A DNA stretch of 64,000 nt from Vreelandella zhaodongensis (GTDB lineage Bacteria; Pseudomonadota; Gammaproteobacteria; Pseudomonadales; Halomonadaceae): the NCBI RefSeq assembly GCF_013415115.1, contig NZ_JACCDD010000003.1, forward strand, positions 186,001 to 250,000. The letters are read 5' to 3'. The notes beneath the pieces are model-generated. The model did not search any database. It was not told the origin of the DNA and was given only the letters and a program-made list of their open reading frames with translations. Below, one piece after another: positions 23,554-32,110 of the stretch (position 1 is the stretch's first letter; the number at the start of each line of letters is the position of its first letter). Position numbers and translations under genes: made by a program.

Positions 23554-24735
23554 ATGAGCCAACACGATAAGCCACTTACTTTACTCGGCGACTTAACACC
23601 CGAAGATTTCTTAGCCAACTACTGGCAACAGAAGCCGCTGCTGATTCGTGGCGCTATCCCCGATTTCATTAGCCCCATCGACCCTGATGAGCTCGCCGGG
23701 CTTGCCTGCGAACTCGGCGTGGAAGCTCGTCTGGTGGAAGAAAATGGGCCAGAGGGACCCTGGCAGGTTTCCCATGGCCCGTTTGACGACGCGACCTTCG
23801 AGCGACTGCCGGAAGGCAACTGGAGTCTGCTGGTTCAGGCGGTTGATCACTACGTGCCGTCAATCGCTGCGCTCATGGATGAGTTTGACTTTCTACCCCG
23901 CTGGCGGCTGGATGACATCATGGTGAGTTATGCACCACCTGGAGGCAGCGTCGGTCCGCATATTGACCAATATGATGTTTTCTTGCTCCAAGCCAGCGGT
24001 CAGCGCCGCTGGCAACTAGGCAGCAAGCAGCCTGACAACGCGCCGATCATTCAAGGCATCGACTTACGCATCCTTGAAACGTTCGAGGTCGAAACAAGCT
24101 CCGACTGGACCCTGGCGCCGGGCGACATGCTCTACCTTCCTCCCGGCTGGGCCCACCATGGCGTTAGCCAAACCGACGACTGCATGACCATTTCGGTCGG
24201 TTTCCGTGCACCTTCAGCCGATGAGGCCATCACCTCTTACGCCGATTATGTGGGTGAACAGTTATCTGATTCTCAACGTTATAGCGATGCAGGCATGACC
24301 CCCGCCCAGCATCTGGGTGAATTAGACGACGACGCCGTCGAGCGTATGCGCCAATTTGTGCTCTCCACGCTGGATAAGCCCGAACAAGTGGCGCAATGGT
24401 TCGGGCGAGTGATGACCCAGCCGAAGTATATTGACCAAGTAGTCCCCCTTGAAGAGCCAATGAGCGAAGCAGAGCTTGTAGCGCAGCTACAAGAGGGCGA
24501 ACCACTCCTTCATATGCCGGGTTCTCGCGTTGCCTGGCGCAGCGATGCCAACGGTACCACGCTATTTGCCGATGGTGACGGGCACGCCTGCTCAGAGGAG
24601 CTGGCTAAGCGGCTTGCTGACCCCACCCCCATGTATGAAGACGTACTCGACCTTGACGGTGCCGCTGCGCTCATCACTCAACTTGTGAACACTGGCAGCC
24701 TGGGCTTTATGGGCGAAGAGGAGGATGAGGAGTAA
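23554..24735 (+). CDS. roxA: Ribosomal oxygenase: 50S L16 arginine hydroxylase
   Basis: JmjC-type Fe(II)/2-oxoglutarate dioxygenase; E. coli YcfD/RoxA hydroxylates Arg81 of ribosomal protein L16. It has 393 residues. Iron ligands are visible in GPHIDQYDVFLLQ (His and Asp) and PPGWAHHGVS (distal His); RRW after the first motif and the N-terminal YWQQKPLLIRGA are family traits. The C-terminal winged-helix-like part (about 270-390) is present. It is 21 bp after purB and overlaps the next gene by one base (TAATG). Confidence 0.95.
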   Translation: MSQHDKPLTLLGDLTPEDFLANYWQQKPLLIRGAIPDFISPIDPDELAGLACELGVEARLVEENGPEGPWQVSHGPFDDATFERLPEGNWSLLVQAVDHYVPSIAALMDEFDFLPRWRLDDIMVSYAPPGGSVGPHIDQYDVFLLQASGQRRWQLGSKQPDNAPIIQGIDLRILETFEVETSSDWTLAPGDMLYLPPGWAHHGVSQTDDCMTISVGFRAPSADEAITSYADYVGEQLSDSQRYSDAGMTPAQHLGELDDDAVERMRQFVLSTLDKPEQVAQWFGRVMTQPKYIDQVVPLEEPMSEAELVAQLQEGEPLLHMPGSRVAWRSDANGTTLFADGDGHACSEELAKRLADPTPMYEDVLDLDGAAALITQLVNTGSLGFMGEEEDEE

Positions 24736-25160
24736 TGGTGCCTGCCACCACCATTGTTAGCGGCCACTGGGAGGCGCTCAAAGATGCTGCCTCTCCCATC
24801 CGCCGCGTAGTGTTTATTGACGAGCAGAACGTGCCTAAAGAAGAAGAGTGGGATGGCCGAGATGAGGAGTGCATCCACTTCTTGGCCACTGTTGAGGGCA
24901 CGCCGGTGGGCACTGCTCGCCTGCTACCGGATGGACATATTGGGCGTGTTGCCGTCCTTGCCAGTTTTCGCGGCTCTGGCATTGGCTACCAGCTAATGGA
25001 GGCCGCCATACGGGCTGCCAAATCAGCAGGCCATACCAGCGTAGCGCTAAGCGCTCAGCTACACGCTCTCGCTTTCTACGAGCGTTTAGGGTTTGTCACC
25101 CACGGCGATGTATTTATGGATGCCGGAATACCTCATCGAGAAATGGTATTGACGTTTTAA
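24735..25160 (+). CDS. GNAT-family N-acetyltransferase (ElaA/YjcF-like)
   Basis: Predicted acyl-CoA N-acyltransferase of unknown substrate, 141 residues. The acetyl-CoA loop is IGRVAVLASFRGSGIGYQLM (R-x2-G-x-G/A form), with VVFIDEQNVPKEEEWDGRDE near the N-terminus and a C-terminal AFYERLGFVTHGDVFMDAGIPH, as in the ElaA/YjcF subgroup. Its ATG shares one base with the roxA stop, so it is coupled to roxA. A terminator follows at 25190. Confidence 0.85.
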   Translation: MVPATTIVSGHWEALKDAASPIRRVVFIDEQNVPKEEEWDGRDEECIHFLATVEGTPVGTARLLPDGHIGRVAVLASFRGSGIGYQLMEAAIRAAKSAGHTSVALSAQLHALAFYERLGFVTHGDVFMDAGIPHREMVLTF

Positions 25161-25189
25161 TCACCTTACTCGTTCTGAAGCCCTACGAT

Positions 25190-25215
25190 AACGCCACCTC
25201 TGTGTGGCGTTTTTT
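25190..25215 (+). terminator. Rho-independent terminator after the purB-roxA-GNAT unit
   Basis: An 8-bp stem AACGCCAC/GTGGCGTT with a 6-base loop is followed directly by T residues, 30 bases after the GNAT stop. Confidence 0.92.
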
Positions 25216-25542
25216 GTGCATATTGCTACCCATCTGACGAAAAACCACTACACAAACAGGGCGCCATAGGGAGCCGCTGTAGTCGAACTACAACCACACC
25301 TGCCCCCAAGTGACAATTGTTGAATGCCCTATTCTCGTTGATAGTAACTGCATCACGGCGTTATCGACTGTCGCAAGCGTCTTTACCACCTTCGACGTTA
25401 GTGTGTTAGACGTTTGGTTCAAAGACGATAGACGTAGAGACAGCGCCGTAAAATTCAATAATGCTGAACACAACTTCGCAGGTGCAGCATAAGCGTCAGC
25501 TAATCTTGCGAACAGCTATCACGACCCCAGAGGAAACAGCTT
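25216..25542. other. 327-bp upstream region of aceA, no gene supported
   Basis: It holds two overlapping short frames on opposite strands, neither with a ribosome site or recognisable content. AGAGGAAA before 25543 is the aceA ribosome site. I see no convincing sigma-70 pair, hairpin or repeat, although the length suggests aceA control sequences. Confidence 0.5.
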
Positions 25543-27141
25543 ATGTCAGGACTGCTCGAAGATATCAAAGCAATGGCCCAACTGCGCGAAGCTCAAGGCG
25601 GCAAATGGGAAGCGATCAAACCTGAATACGCTGCACGTATGCGTGCCCAAAACCGTTTCCACACGGGCTTAGACATCGCCCGCTATACTGCCAAAATCAT
25701 GCGTGAAGACATGGCAGCCTACGATGCTGATACCTCTCAGTACACGCAGTCCCTGGGGTGCTGGCATGGCTTTATTGGTCAGCAAAAGCTGATTTCCATC
25801 AAAAAGCACTTCGGCACGACTAAGCGACGTTACCTGTACCTTTCTGGCTGGATGGTGGCCGCTCTACGCTCAGAGTTTGGCCCGCTTCCCGACCAGTCAA
25901 TGCATGAAAAAACCTCTGTTGCCGACCTCATTGAAGAGCTTTATACCTTCTTAAAGCAAGCCGATGCGTGGGAGCTCAACCACCTGTTCCGTGCTTTAGA
26001 CGACGCAAAAGAAGCAGGCGACAGCACTAAAGAGCAAGAGCTGATCAGCAAAATCGACAACTACGAGACGCACATCGTACCGATCATTGCCGATATTGAT
26101 GCTGGTTTCGGTAATGCTGAAGCAACGTATCTGCTGGCTAAAAAATTCATCCAAGCGGGCGCTTGCTGTATCCAGCTTGAGAACCAGGTTTCCGATGAGA
26201 AGCAGTGCGGCCACCAAGATGGCAAAGTCACCGTTCCCCACGAAGACTTCCTGGCAAAAATCAATGCGGTTCGTTACGCCTTCCTGGAGCTTGGTATTGA
26301 AGACGGCGTTATCGTTGCCCGTACCGACTCACTAGGCGCAGGCCTGACTCAGAAAATCGCCGTTACCAATGAGCCTGGTGACTTGGGTGATCAGTACAAC
26401 AGCTTCTTAGATGGCGACGTTATTGAAAACGCTAGCGACATTAACAACGGCGACGTGGTTATCAAACAGAACGGCAAGCTAGTGAAGCCTAAGCGTTTAG
26501 CGTCGGGTCTCTACCAGTTCAAGCCAGGTACCGGTGAAGACCGTGTGGTGCTGGACTGTATTACTAGCCTGCAAAATGGTGCTGACTTACTGTGGATCGA
26601 AACCGAAAAACCCCACGTTGGCCAAATTGCCAGCATGGTTAATCGTATTCGCGACGTCGTGCCTGATGCCAAGCTGGTTTACAACAACTCACCTTCGTTT
26701 AACTGGACACTCAACTTCCGGCAGCAAGTATTCGATGCGTGGGAAAAAGAAGGCAAAGACGTATCTGCTTACCAGCGCGATCAGCTGATGAGTGTTGAGT
26801 ACGACAACACCGAACTTGGTCAACTTGCCGATGAGTGGACCCGCAACTTCCAGCGCGATGCCGCTCGCGAAGCCGGTATATTCCACCACTTAATCACTCT
26901 GCCGACTTACCACACCGCCGCGCTGTCTACCGACAACCTGGCTAAAGGCTACTTCGGCGATGAAGGTATGCTGGCTTACGTTGAGGGCGTTCAGCGCCAG
27001 GAAATTCGCCAAGGTATCGCCACCGTCAGACACCAAGACATGGCAGGCTCTAACATTGGCGATGACCATAAGGAGTTCTTCCATGGTGATGCAGCCCTGA
27101 AAGCCGGCGGTAAAGACAACACCATGAATCAGTTCGGCTAA
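25543..27141 (+). CDS. aceA: Isocitrate lyase, large type
   Basis: Cleaves isocitrate to glyoxylate and succinate (glyoxylate shunt). It has 532 residues, about 100 more than E. coli AceA and the size of the Pseudomonas aeruginosa/Colwellia type. The catalytic loop reads EKQCGHQDGKVTVP with the nucleophile Cys, preceded by PIIADIDAGFGNAEATYLLAK; NNSPSFNW and the C-terminal NTMNQFG are also typical. It is transcribed alone between two terminators; no malate synthase gene is in the window. Confidence 0.97.
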   Translation: MSGLLEDIKAMAQLREAQGGKWEAIKPEYAARMRAQNRFHTGLDIARYTAKIMREDMAAYDADTSQYTQSLGCWHGFIGQQKLISIKKHFGTTKRRYLYLSGWMVAALRSEFGPLPDQSMHEKTSVADLIEELYTFLKQADAWELNHLFRALDDAKEAGDSTKEQELISKIDNYETHIVPIIADIDAGFGNAEATYLLAKKFIQAGACCIQLENQVSDEKQCGHQDGKVTVPHEDFLAKINAVRYAFLELGIEDGVIVARTDSLGAGLTQKIAVTNEPGDLGDQYNSFLDGDVIENASDINNGDVVIKQNGKLVKPKRLASGLYQFKPGTGEDRVVLDCITSLQNGADLLWIETEKPHVGQIASMVNRIRDVVPDAKLVYNNSPSFNWTLNFRQQVFDAWEKEGKDVSAYQRDQLMSVEYDNTELGQLADEWTRNFQRDAAREAGIFHHLITLPTYHTAALSTDNLAKGYFGDEGMLAYVEGVQRQEIRQGIATVRHQDMAGSNIGDDHKEFFHGDAALKAGGKDNTMNQFG

Positions 27142-27161
27142 TCACTTGCTTAGCAACACAC

Positions 27162-27190
27162 AACAGGGGGCTGCATGCCCCCTGTTTTTT
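27162..27190 (+). terminator. Rho-independent terminator after aceA
   Basis: Stem ACAGGGGG/CCCCCTGT around a short loop, then six T. It begins 20 bases after the aceA stop. Confidence 0.93.
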
Positions 27191-27427
27191 GCGTTTCTCT
27201 CAGTACCCCCCTTCTCATCTACCCTCTCTCAATGAATGATGCACATTTTTGCACATTGCTTTCTTAATACTTGTCTACAATTCATAGTGTGATCTTTTAC
27301 CTGGATGACTAGTCAAAGCGTTATACTTGCGTTATGTTCTTAGCGAACACCGTTCTATAACTAGCTCAGACATTACCTATTATTGCTGCTTTGCAGCCAT
27401 GCGGGCCGAGAAACATTGGAGATTTTA

Positions 27428-27895
27428 ATGAAACGTATACTACCTATTGCCGCACTAAGCATTCTTACGCTAGCAGGCTGTGCTAACACCGCTCCTTACT
27501 CTGGCGATGTATACCGTGGTAACCAAGCACAAACAGGCCAAAGCGTCGCCTATGGTACTGTGGTTGCCGTGCGCCCAGTGCAAATTCAAGCAGATAGCCG
27601 TACCGGCAACATACTCGGTGGTGGCGGTGGTGCTGTTATCGGCGGTCTACTTGGAAGCCAAGTGGGTGGCGGTTCAGGTCGCCAGCTAGCGACTGTAGCT
27701 GGCGCGCTAGGCGGTGCGGTTGCCGGTACTGCAGCGGAAGATCGCGCAAACCGGATCAATGCGCTGGAGATGGAAATCCGTCGTGATGACGGCACCGATG
27801 TCATTGTCGTACAAAGTGCCGACCGCCAATTCCAGGCAGGACAACGGGTTCGCTTGATTGGTAGCGGAGCTAACTTGAGCGTCGCCCCCTACTAA
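27428..27895 (+). CDS. Glycine-zipper outer-membrane lipoprotein (SlyB/Pcp-like)
   Basis: A 155-residue lipoprotein: signal peptide MKRILPIAALSILTLAGC with lipobox LAGC and lipidated Cys18. The middle (about 58-100) is a glycine zipper, GGGGGAVIGGLLGSQVGGG then AGALGGAVAG, which matches the SlyB/Pcp17 2TM glycine-zipper family. The C-terminal beta part (RRDDGTDVIVVQ) is as in SlyB. GGAG lies before ATG 27428; an in-frame start 45 bases upstream would spoil the signal peptide. Likely an envelope-stability lipoprotein. Monocistronic, with terminator downstream. Confidence 0.88.
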   Translation: MKRILPIAALSILTLAGCANTAPYSGDVYRGNQAQTGQSVAYGTVVAVRPVQIQADSRTGNILGGGGGAVIGGLLGSQVGGGSGRQLATVAGALGGAVAGTAAEDRANRINALEMEIRRDDGTDVIVVQSADRQFQAGQRVRLIGSGANLSVAPY

Positions 27896-27942
27896 TCACC
27901 GATATTTATCAACCACAGATACTTATCTGTTACACCAAAAAA

Positions 27943-27977
27943 CGCCTGGCCAAATGAATGGTCAGGCGCTTTTTTTG
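27943..27977 (+). terminator. Rho-independent terminator after the SlyB-like gene
   Basis: Stem CGCCTGGCC/GGTCAGGCG (one G-T pair) with an 8-base loop, followed by seven T. A run of A precedes it, so it may also work weakly in reverse. Confidence 0.9.
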
Positions 27978-28039
27978 GAACGGCGTCTTGGTCAACAAGC
28001 AGATATTTCAACAAGCCATTTAATTAAGTCTCTACTTAA

Positions 28040-28321
28040 TTAATGAGTCGTCTTACTGCTTGCCCAACTTGCCAGCTTTGCGATAACCAAACCAATAATC
28101 GCCAGCAGAATGACTACCAGCAATATATCCACTGGGCGAACCATCGTCGTTGCGCCCAGTATCGCTAATGCCAACACCCATATATAGCGGTTTTCACCAT
28201 GGGTCTTTAAAACCTCAGGCAGCATCTTATCCAAGCCTTGGCTAACACCACTATCCCAGCGCTTATTCGCAAAGTAAGCAATTAGCGCAAATGTGATAAC
28301 CCAGATAAAGAAGATCGTCAT
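28040..28321 (-). CDS. Small membrane protein, function unknown
   Basis: It has 93 residues from ATG 28321, with GGAG upstream. An N-terminal membrane segment (MTIFFIWVITFALIAYFANK) is followed by a polar stretch of about 25 residues and then two hydrophobic segments (IWVLALAILGATTMV and ILLVVILLAIIGLVIAKLAS). I recognise no family. It stands alone between convergent and divergent neighbours. Coding is supported by start, ribosome site and membrane pattern only. Confidence 0.65.
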   Translation of the reverse strand: MTIFFIWVITFALIAYFANKRWDSGVSQGLDKMLPEVLKTHGENRYIWVLALAILGATTMVRPVDILLVVILLAIIGLVIAKLASWASSKTTH

Positions 28322-28499
28322 AACCAACTCCGGTGAAGGTTGTCTTAAGGGGGAAAAGAGGTTGACGTAGGGTATCCTCGGACTCTCGTCGGCGCAATAG
28401 CGCCAAAGGTGTGGGGGCAGAAAAAGCCCGTTTACCCCCTGACAAGCCAGCTCTCACGCGTTACCATGTTGGGACATGCACTCACCGAAAGGTTATTTA

Positions 28500-28982
28500 A
28501 TGCAAATTGCGCAAAACTCGGTTGTCGCGTTCCACTACACTCTGACCAACGATGCAGGTGAAGTGCTTGACAGTTCCGAAGGCCGTGAGCCACTGACGTA
28601 TCTCCACGGTGCTGGCAATATTATCCCAGGCCTGGAAAAAGAGCTTGAAGGTCGTTCTGCTGGCGACAAACTGAACGTAAAAGTAGCACCCGAAGAGGGC
28701 TACGGCGAAGTTCAAGAACAGCTGATGCAAGAAGTACCCCGCGATGCGTTCCAAGGCGTTGAAAGCATCGAGCCTGGCATGCAGTTCCAAGCGCAGACCC
28801 AGGGCGGCCCATTGATGGTTACCGTTAAGAAGGTTGAAGGCGATACCGTTGTTGTCGATGGCAACCACCCGCTGGCGGGACAGCACCTCAACTTTGATGT
28901 TGAAATTGCTACTGTCCGCGAAGCGAGCGAAGAAGAAGCCGAGCACGGTCATGTGCACGGTGAAGGCGGCGTTGAGCACTAA
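28500..28982 (+). CDS. slyD: FKBP-type peptidyl-prolyl cis-trans isomerase, SlyD-like
   Basis: Prolyl isomerase and chaperone; cytosolic. It has 160 residues from ATG 28500 (MQIAQNSVVAFHYTL), with GAAAGG upstream. FKBP halves (GEVLDSSEGREPLTYLHGAG and the C-terminal DGNHPLAGQHLNFDVEI) flank the IF chaperone insert (about 75-120). The C-terminus is short but His-rich (HGHVHGEGGVEH), a reduced version of the E. coli metal-binding tail. nikR, a nickel regulator, lies just downstream on the other strand; a nickel link is possible but only inferred. Confidence 0.9.
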   Translation: MQIAQNSVVAFHYTLTNDAGEVLDSSEGREPLTYLHGAGNIIPGLEKELEGRSAGDKLNVKVAPEEGYGEVQEQLMQEVPRDAFQGVESIEPGMQFQAQTQGGPLMVTVKKVEGDTVVVDGNHPLAGQHLNFDVEIATVREASEEEAEHGHVHGEGGVEH

Positions 28983-29004
28983 TCACTCAATGCATGCTGT
29001 AAAT

Positions 29005-29033
29005 AAAGGGCGGCCCTCGGGTCGCCCTTTTAA
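29005..29033. terminator. Bidirectional terminator between slyD-like gene and nikR
   Basis: AAAGGGCGGCC/GGGTCGCCCTTT forms a strong stem with a 3-base loop. T follows on the plus side and A precedes it, so it can end both convergent transcripts. It sits 22 bases after the slyD stop and a few bases from the nikR stop. Confidence 0.85.
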
Positions 29034-29039
29034 TTTGCG

Positions 29040-29444
29040 CTACTGCTCTTCGGGAATTAACACCAGCTGCCCGTAACGCACGCTGCGCGATGACGTCACC
29101 TCATCGGAAAACTGCTTTAGCGCGCTGCCCTGCCCTTTTAATAGCGCCACTTCCAGACAACTATCATGATTAATGTGCACATGGAGCGTCGATAACGTCA
29201 GATCGTGATGATCGTGAGAATGACGGGTTAAGCGTTTAGATAAATCTCGCGCCGCGTGATCGTACACATATACCAGTGCTCCCATGCACGGTGCCTCTGG
29301 TGCAATCTCTTCTTTAGCCTGCTTTAAGCCGCTACGTGTTAAGTCACGAATCGCCTCCGAGCGGTTCTGGTAGCCACGCATCCGCATTAGCGCATCCACT
29401 TCGCTTAGCAACTCCTCATCGAGCGTTACCGTCACTCGTTGCAT
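29040..29444 (-). CDS. nikR: Nickel-responsive transcriptional regulator NikR
   Basis: Ribbon-helix-helix repressor that binds Ni(II) and shuts off nickel uptake. It has 134 residues, like E. coli NikR (133). The RHH domain is MQRVTVTLDEELLSEVDALM to GYQNRSEAIRDL; the ACT-like metal domain keeps the high-affinity nickel ligands in HSHDHHDL and LHVHINHDSCLE (three His and Cys). GGGAGA precedes the ATG. It is divergent from nikA, with its probable operator in between at 29503-29530. Confidence 0.96.
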   Translation of the reverse strand: MQRVTVTLDEELLSEVDALMRMRGYQNRSEAIRDLTRSGLKQAKEEIAPEAPCMGALVYVYDHAARDLSKRLTRHSHDHHDLTLSTLHVHINHDSCLEVALLKGQGSALKQFSDEVTSSRSVRYGQLVLIPEEQ

Positions 29445-29502
29445 GTTATCTCCCTAGCTGGCATTCAATTGGATAGCAGCTCAACCACTTTCGGCTCAAA
29501 AA

Positions 29503-29530
29503 GTATGATGTTATTGTTAAAACATCATAC
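29503..29530. promoter_or_regulatory. NikR operator
   Basis: GTATGA at 29503-29508 and TCATAC at 29525-29530 are separated by exactly 16 bases, an exact match to the published E. coli NikR recognition sequence GTATGA-N16-TCATAC. It lies 20 bases before the nikA ATG and 58 bases before the nikR ATG, so it can block both promoters. Confidence 0.95.
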
Positions 29531-29549
29531 TCACTCAAACGGCCATCTT

Positions 29550-31139
29550 ATGCATTGCGACTACCGCTTCATCTTACCGAGTCTAGCCGCAGCATGCTTG
29601 GTGCTAAGCCCGCCACTGGAAGCAAAAGAGCAGTTGGTGCTGGCGATAGGCGGAGAACCAGAGCAAGGCTTTGACCCGCTGCTTGGTTGGGGCCAATACG
29701 GCAACCCGCTGTTCCAATCAACACTACTCACCCGAGGGCGCGACCTCAACGTAGATGCTGGGCTTGCCACCGCATGGTCACTTTCAGAAGACCGACTTAC
29801 CTGGACACTCCGACTACGTAGTGATGCTCGCTTTGCCGATGGAACCCCACTCACCGCAGCGGATGTTGCCTATACTTTTAATGCTGCCGCCGCAGCCGGT
29901 GGGCGCGCCGACGTCAGCGCACTCAGTAAAGCATACGCCATTGATGACCACACAGTTGAACTAACACTAACGACACCGCGGATTACTTTTATTGACCAGC
30001 TGATGACCCTAGGTATCGTTCCTGATGCCCAGCGGGAAAACGGCTATAACGAAGACTATGGCAGGAAGCCGCTTGGCTCAGGCCCTTACCGTTTAGTCGA
30101 GTGGCAAGAGGGTGAGCAACTGATTGTCGAGCGCAATCCCTATTTTTATGGCCCAACACCAGCGTTTGAACGGTTGGTGTTTGTGTTTACCGGCGAAACC
30201 TCGACGCTAAGCGCCGCCCAGGCGGGACAGGTTGACCTTGCCTCCGTGCCCCCCGCTCTAGCAACCAAATTACCCGACCATATGCATCGCGTGGTAATGG
30301 AGAGCGTTGATAACCGCGGCATTTTATTCCCAATGCAGCCGGACTTAGGCAATCGCGCGCCCTCAGGGGCCCCCATTGGCAACGATGTGACATCTGATCT
30401 CGCTATTCGCCAAGCAATCAACCTGGCGCTCGACCGAGAAACGCTGGTGGATGTTGCACTGAACGGCTTTGGCCGACCAGCCTTCAGCCCAGCCGATGGT
30501 TTGCCCTGGAGCCTTGACGATGAAGCATTGACCGCGCCTGACCTCGAGCGCGCCAATGCCCTACTCGACACCGCGGGCTGGGAGCGCCGCCAAGATGGGA
30601 TACGCTATAAAAATGACCTGCCCGCCCGTTTCCGTTTGACCTACCCTGCCAGCGATACCACCCGCCAACTGCTAGCCCAAATAAGCGCCGAAATGGTACG
30701 CCCCCTGGGGATTGAGGTGCAGCCTACAGGGCGTCACTGGGACGAGATCCAACGCGAGGCACTACACCAAGACGCCATTGTGTTTGGCTTCGGCAGCCAC
30801 AGCCCACAAGAAGTTTACTACCTGTTCCACAGCCAGCATGCTGGCTTTGGTTTTTACAACAGCGGTTATTATGCCAATAACACCGTTGATAGCCACCTAG
30901 AGTCTGCCCAGGCAGCCGCTAGCGTTGAACAAGCGAATAAGCACTGGCGAGACGCCCAGTGGGACGGCGATAGTGGCTACGGATTTAGGGGCGATGCCAG
31001 CTGGGCGTGGATGGTCAATCTTGACCACGTATATGCTGCCGATGCGTGCCTGGATGTCGGGGAGCTGGGCGTTGCCCCTCATGGTCACGGATGGCCAATC
31101 ACCGCGAACCTGCTGGAATGGCGCTGGACGTGCGATTAA
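29550..31139 (+). CDS. nikA: Nickel ABC transporter substrate-binding protein
   Basis: Periplasmic solute-binding protein of the peptide/nickel family (SBP_bac_5), 529 residues from ATG 29550. The signal peptide ends near SPPLEA-KEQ. Family motifs: GWGQYGNPLFQSTLLT, DGTPLTAADVAYTF, YGRKPLGSGPYRL, AIRQAINLALDRE. Nickel as substrate is inferred from the NikR operator just upstream and nikBCDE downstream; sequence alone would also allow an oligopeptide role. nikB begins within its last codons. Confidence 0.9.
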   Translation: MHCDYRFILPSLAAACLVLSPPLEAKEQLVLAIGGEPEQGFDPLLGWGQYGNPLFQSTLLTRGRDLNVDAGLATAWSLSEDRLTWTLRLRSDARFADGTPLTAADVAYTFNAAAAAGGRADVSALSKAYAIDDHTVELTLTTPRITFIDQLMTLGIVPDAQRENGYNEDYGRKPLGSGPYRLVEWQEGEQLIVERNPYFYGPTPAFERLVFVFTGETSTLSAAQAGQVDLASVPPALATKLPDHMHRVVMESVDNRGILFPMQPDLGNRAPSGAPIGNDVTSDLAIRQAINLALDRETLVDVALNGFGRPAFSPADGLPWSLDDEALTAPDLERANALLDTAGWERRQDGIRYKNDLPARFRLTYPASDTTRQLLAQISAEMVRPLGIEVQPTGRHWDEIQREALHQDAIVFGFGSHSPQEVYYLFHSQHAGFGFYNSGYYANNTVDSHLESAQAAASVEQANKHWRDAQWDGDSGYGFRGDASWAWMVNLDHVYAADACLDVGELGVAPHGHGWPITANLLEWRWTCD

Positions 31140-32110
31140 TCCAACAGATAGCGAGCCGGCTAGTGCGGCTTATCCTGGTATTGCTCTGCGTGGCGGCCGT
31201 GTCGTTTGGGTTGATCATGCTTTCTCCAATCGACCCAATCGATGCCTACCTCGGCTCTCAAATGGCTCAGGTAAGCCCTGACCAACGCGCTCTCATTGCC
31301 GAGCAATGGGGCTTTGATGCGCCGCCTGCTGCTCAATTTAGCCGTTGGCTAAGCCAGTTGCTAAGCGGCGAGTTGGGATGGAGTCATATTTACAACCAGC
31401 CAGTCAGCGACGTCATTAGCCAGCGCTTTCAACGCTCGATATTACTGCTGGGCAGTGCCTGGCTACTTGCTCTGCTTGTCGGCTTTGCGCTGGGCATTAT
31501 CGCCGGTGCTAAAGAGGGCTCATTACTAGACCGCCTGATTTGCGGCTACGTCTATGTCACGGCATCCACCCCTACCTTTTGGCTCGCCATGCTGGCACTG
31601 TTGCTGTTTTCCGTTTATCTCGGCTGGATGCCTACCTGCTGCGCGGGCCCCACGGGCGTTGTCAATCAGGATGTCAGCACGCTCACCCGACTACATCACT
31701 TGATACTACCTGTCGCCACACTGGCTCTGCTGGGCATCGCCGCCATCACCCTGCATACGCGCGCGCGAATGGTGGCTCTCATGCGTTCCGATATTGCCCT
31801 GCACGCCTTTGCCCAAGGCGCCACTCGCTTCGATATTGCTTGGCGGCACGGCATTCGTCACGCCAGCCTTCCAGCAATAACCCTCGCCTTTGCCTCACTG
31901 GGCGAGCTATTTGGTGGCTCTATACTCATAGAACAAGTGTTTGCCTACCCAGGGCTTGGACAAGCTACCGTTGAGGCCGGACTACGTAGCGACGTGCCGC
32001 TTCTATTAGGAATAGCGCTGTTTACGGCACTGTTTGTGAGTATTGGCAATCTGATCGCCGATAGTCTCTACCAACTTATCGATCCACGCATCTCCAAGGA
32101 GCAGCCATAA
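31118..32110 (+). CDS. nikB: Nickel ABC transporter permease NikB
   Basis: Inner-membrane permease of the DppB/OppB class, about 330 residues with six predicted membrane spans. The EAA loop region is RHASLPAITLAFASLGELFGG, and VFAYPGLGQATVEA follows as usual for this class. The start is uncertain: ATG 31118 overlaps nikA by 22 bases; GTG 31130 and ATG 31091 are alternatives with no better ribosome site. The stop overlaps nikC by one base (TAATG). Confidence 0.9.
   Translation: MALDVRLIQQIASRLVRLILVLLCVAAVSFGLIMLSPIDPIDAYLGSQMAQVSPDQRALIAEQWGFDAPPAAQFSRWLSQLLSGELGWSHIYNQPVSDVISQRFQRSILLLGSAWLLALLVGFALGIIAGAKEGSLLDRLICGYVYVTASTPTFWLAMLALLLFSVYLGWMPTCCAGPTGVVNQDVSTLTRLHHLILPVATLALLGIAAITLHTRARMVALMRSDIALHAFAQGATRFDIAWRHGIRHASLPAITLAFASLGELFGGSILIEQVFAYPGLGQATVEAGLRSDVPLLLGIALFTALFVSIGNLIADSLYQLIDPRISKEQP

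Noticed and set aside
25288..25492. Two overlapping ~60-codon frames upstream of aceA
   Set aside because: No ribosome site, no recognisable motif, opposite strands overlap; probably non-coding.
28263..28457. 64-codon minus-strand frame upstream of the small membrane protein
   Set aside because: Overlaps the better-supported 28040-28321 gene out of frame and lacks a ribosome site.
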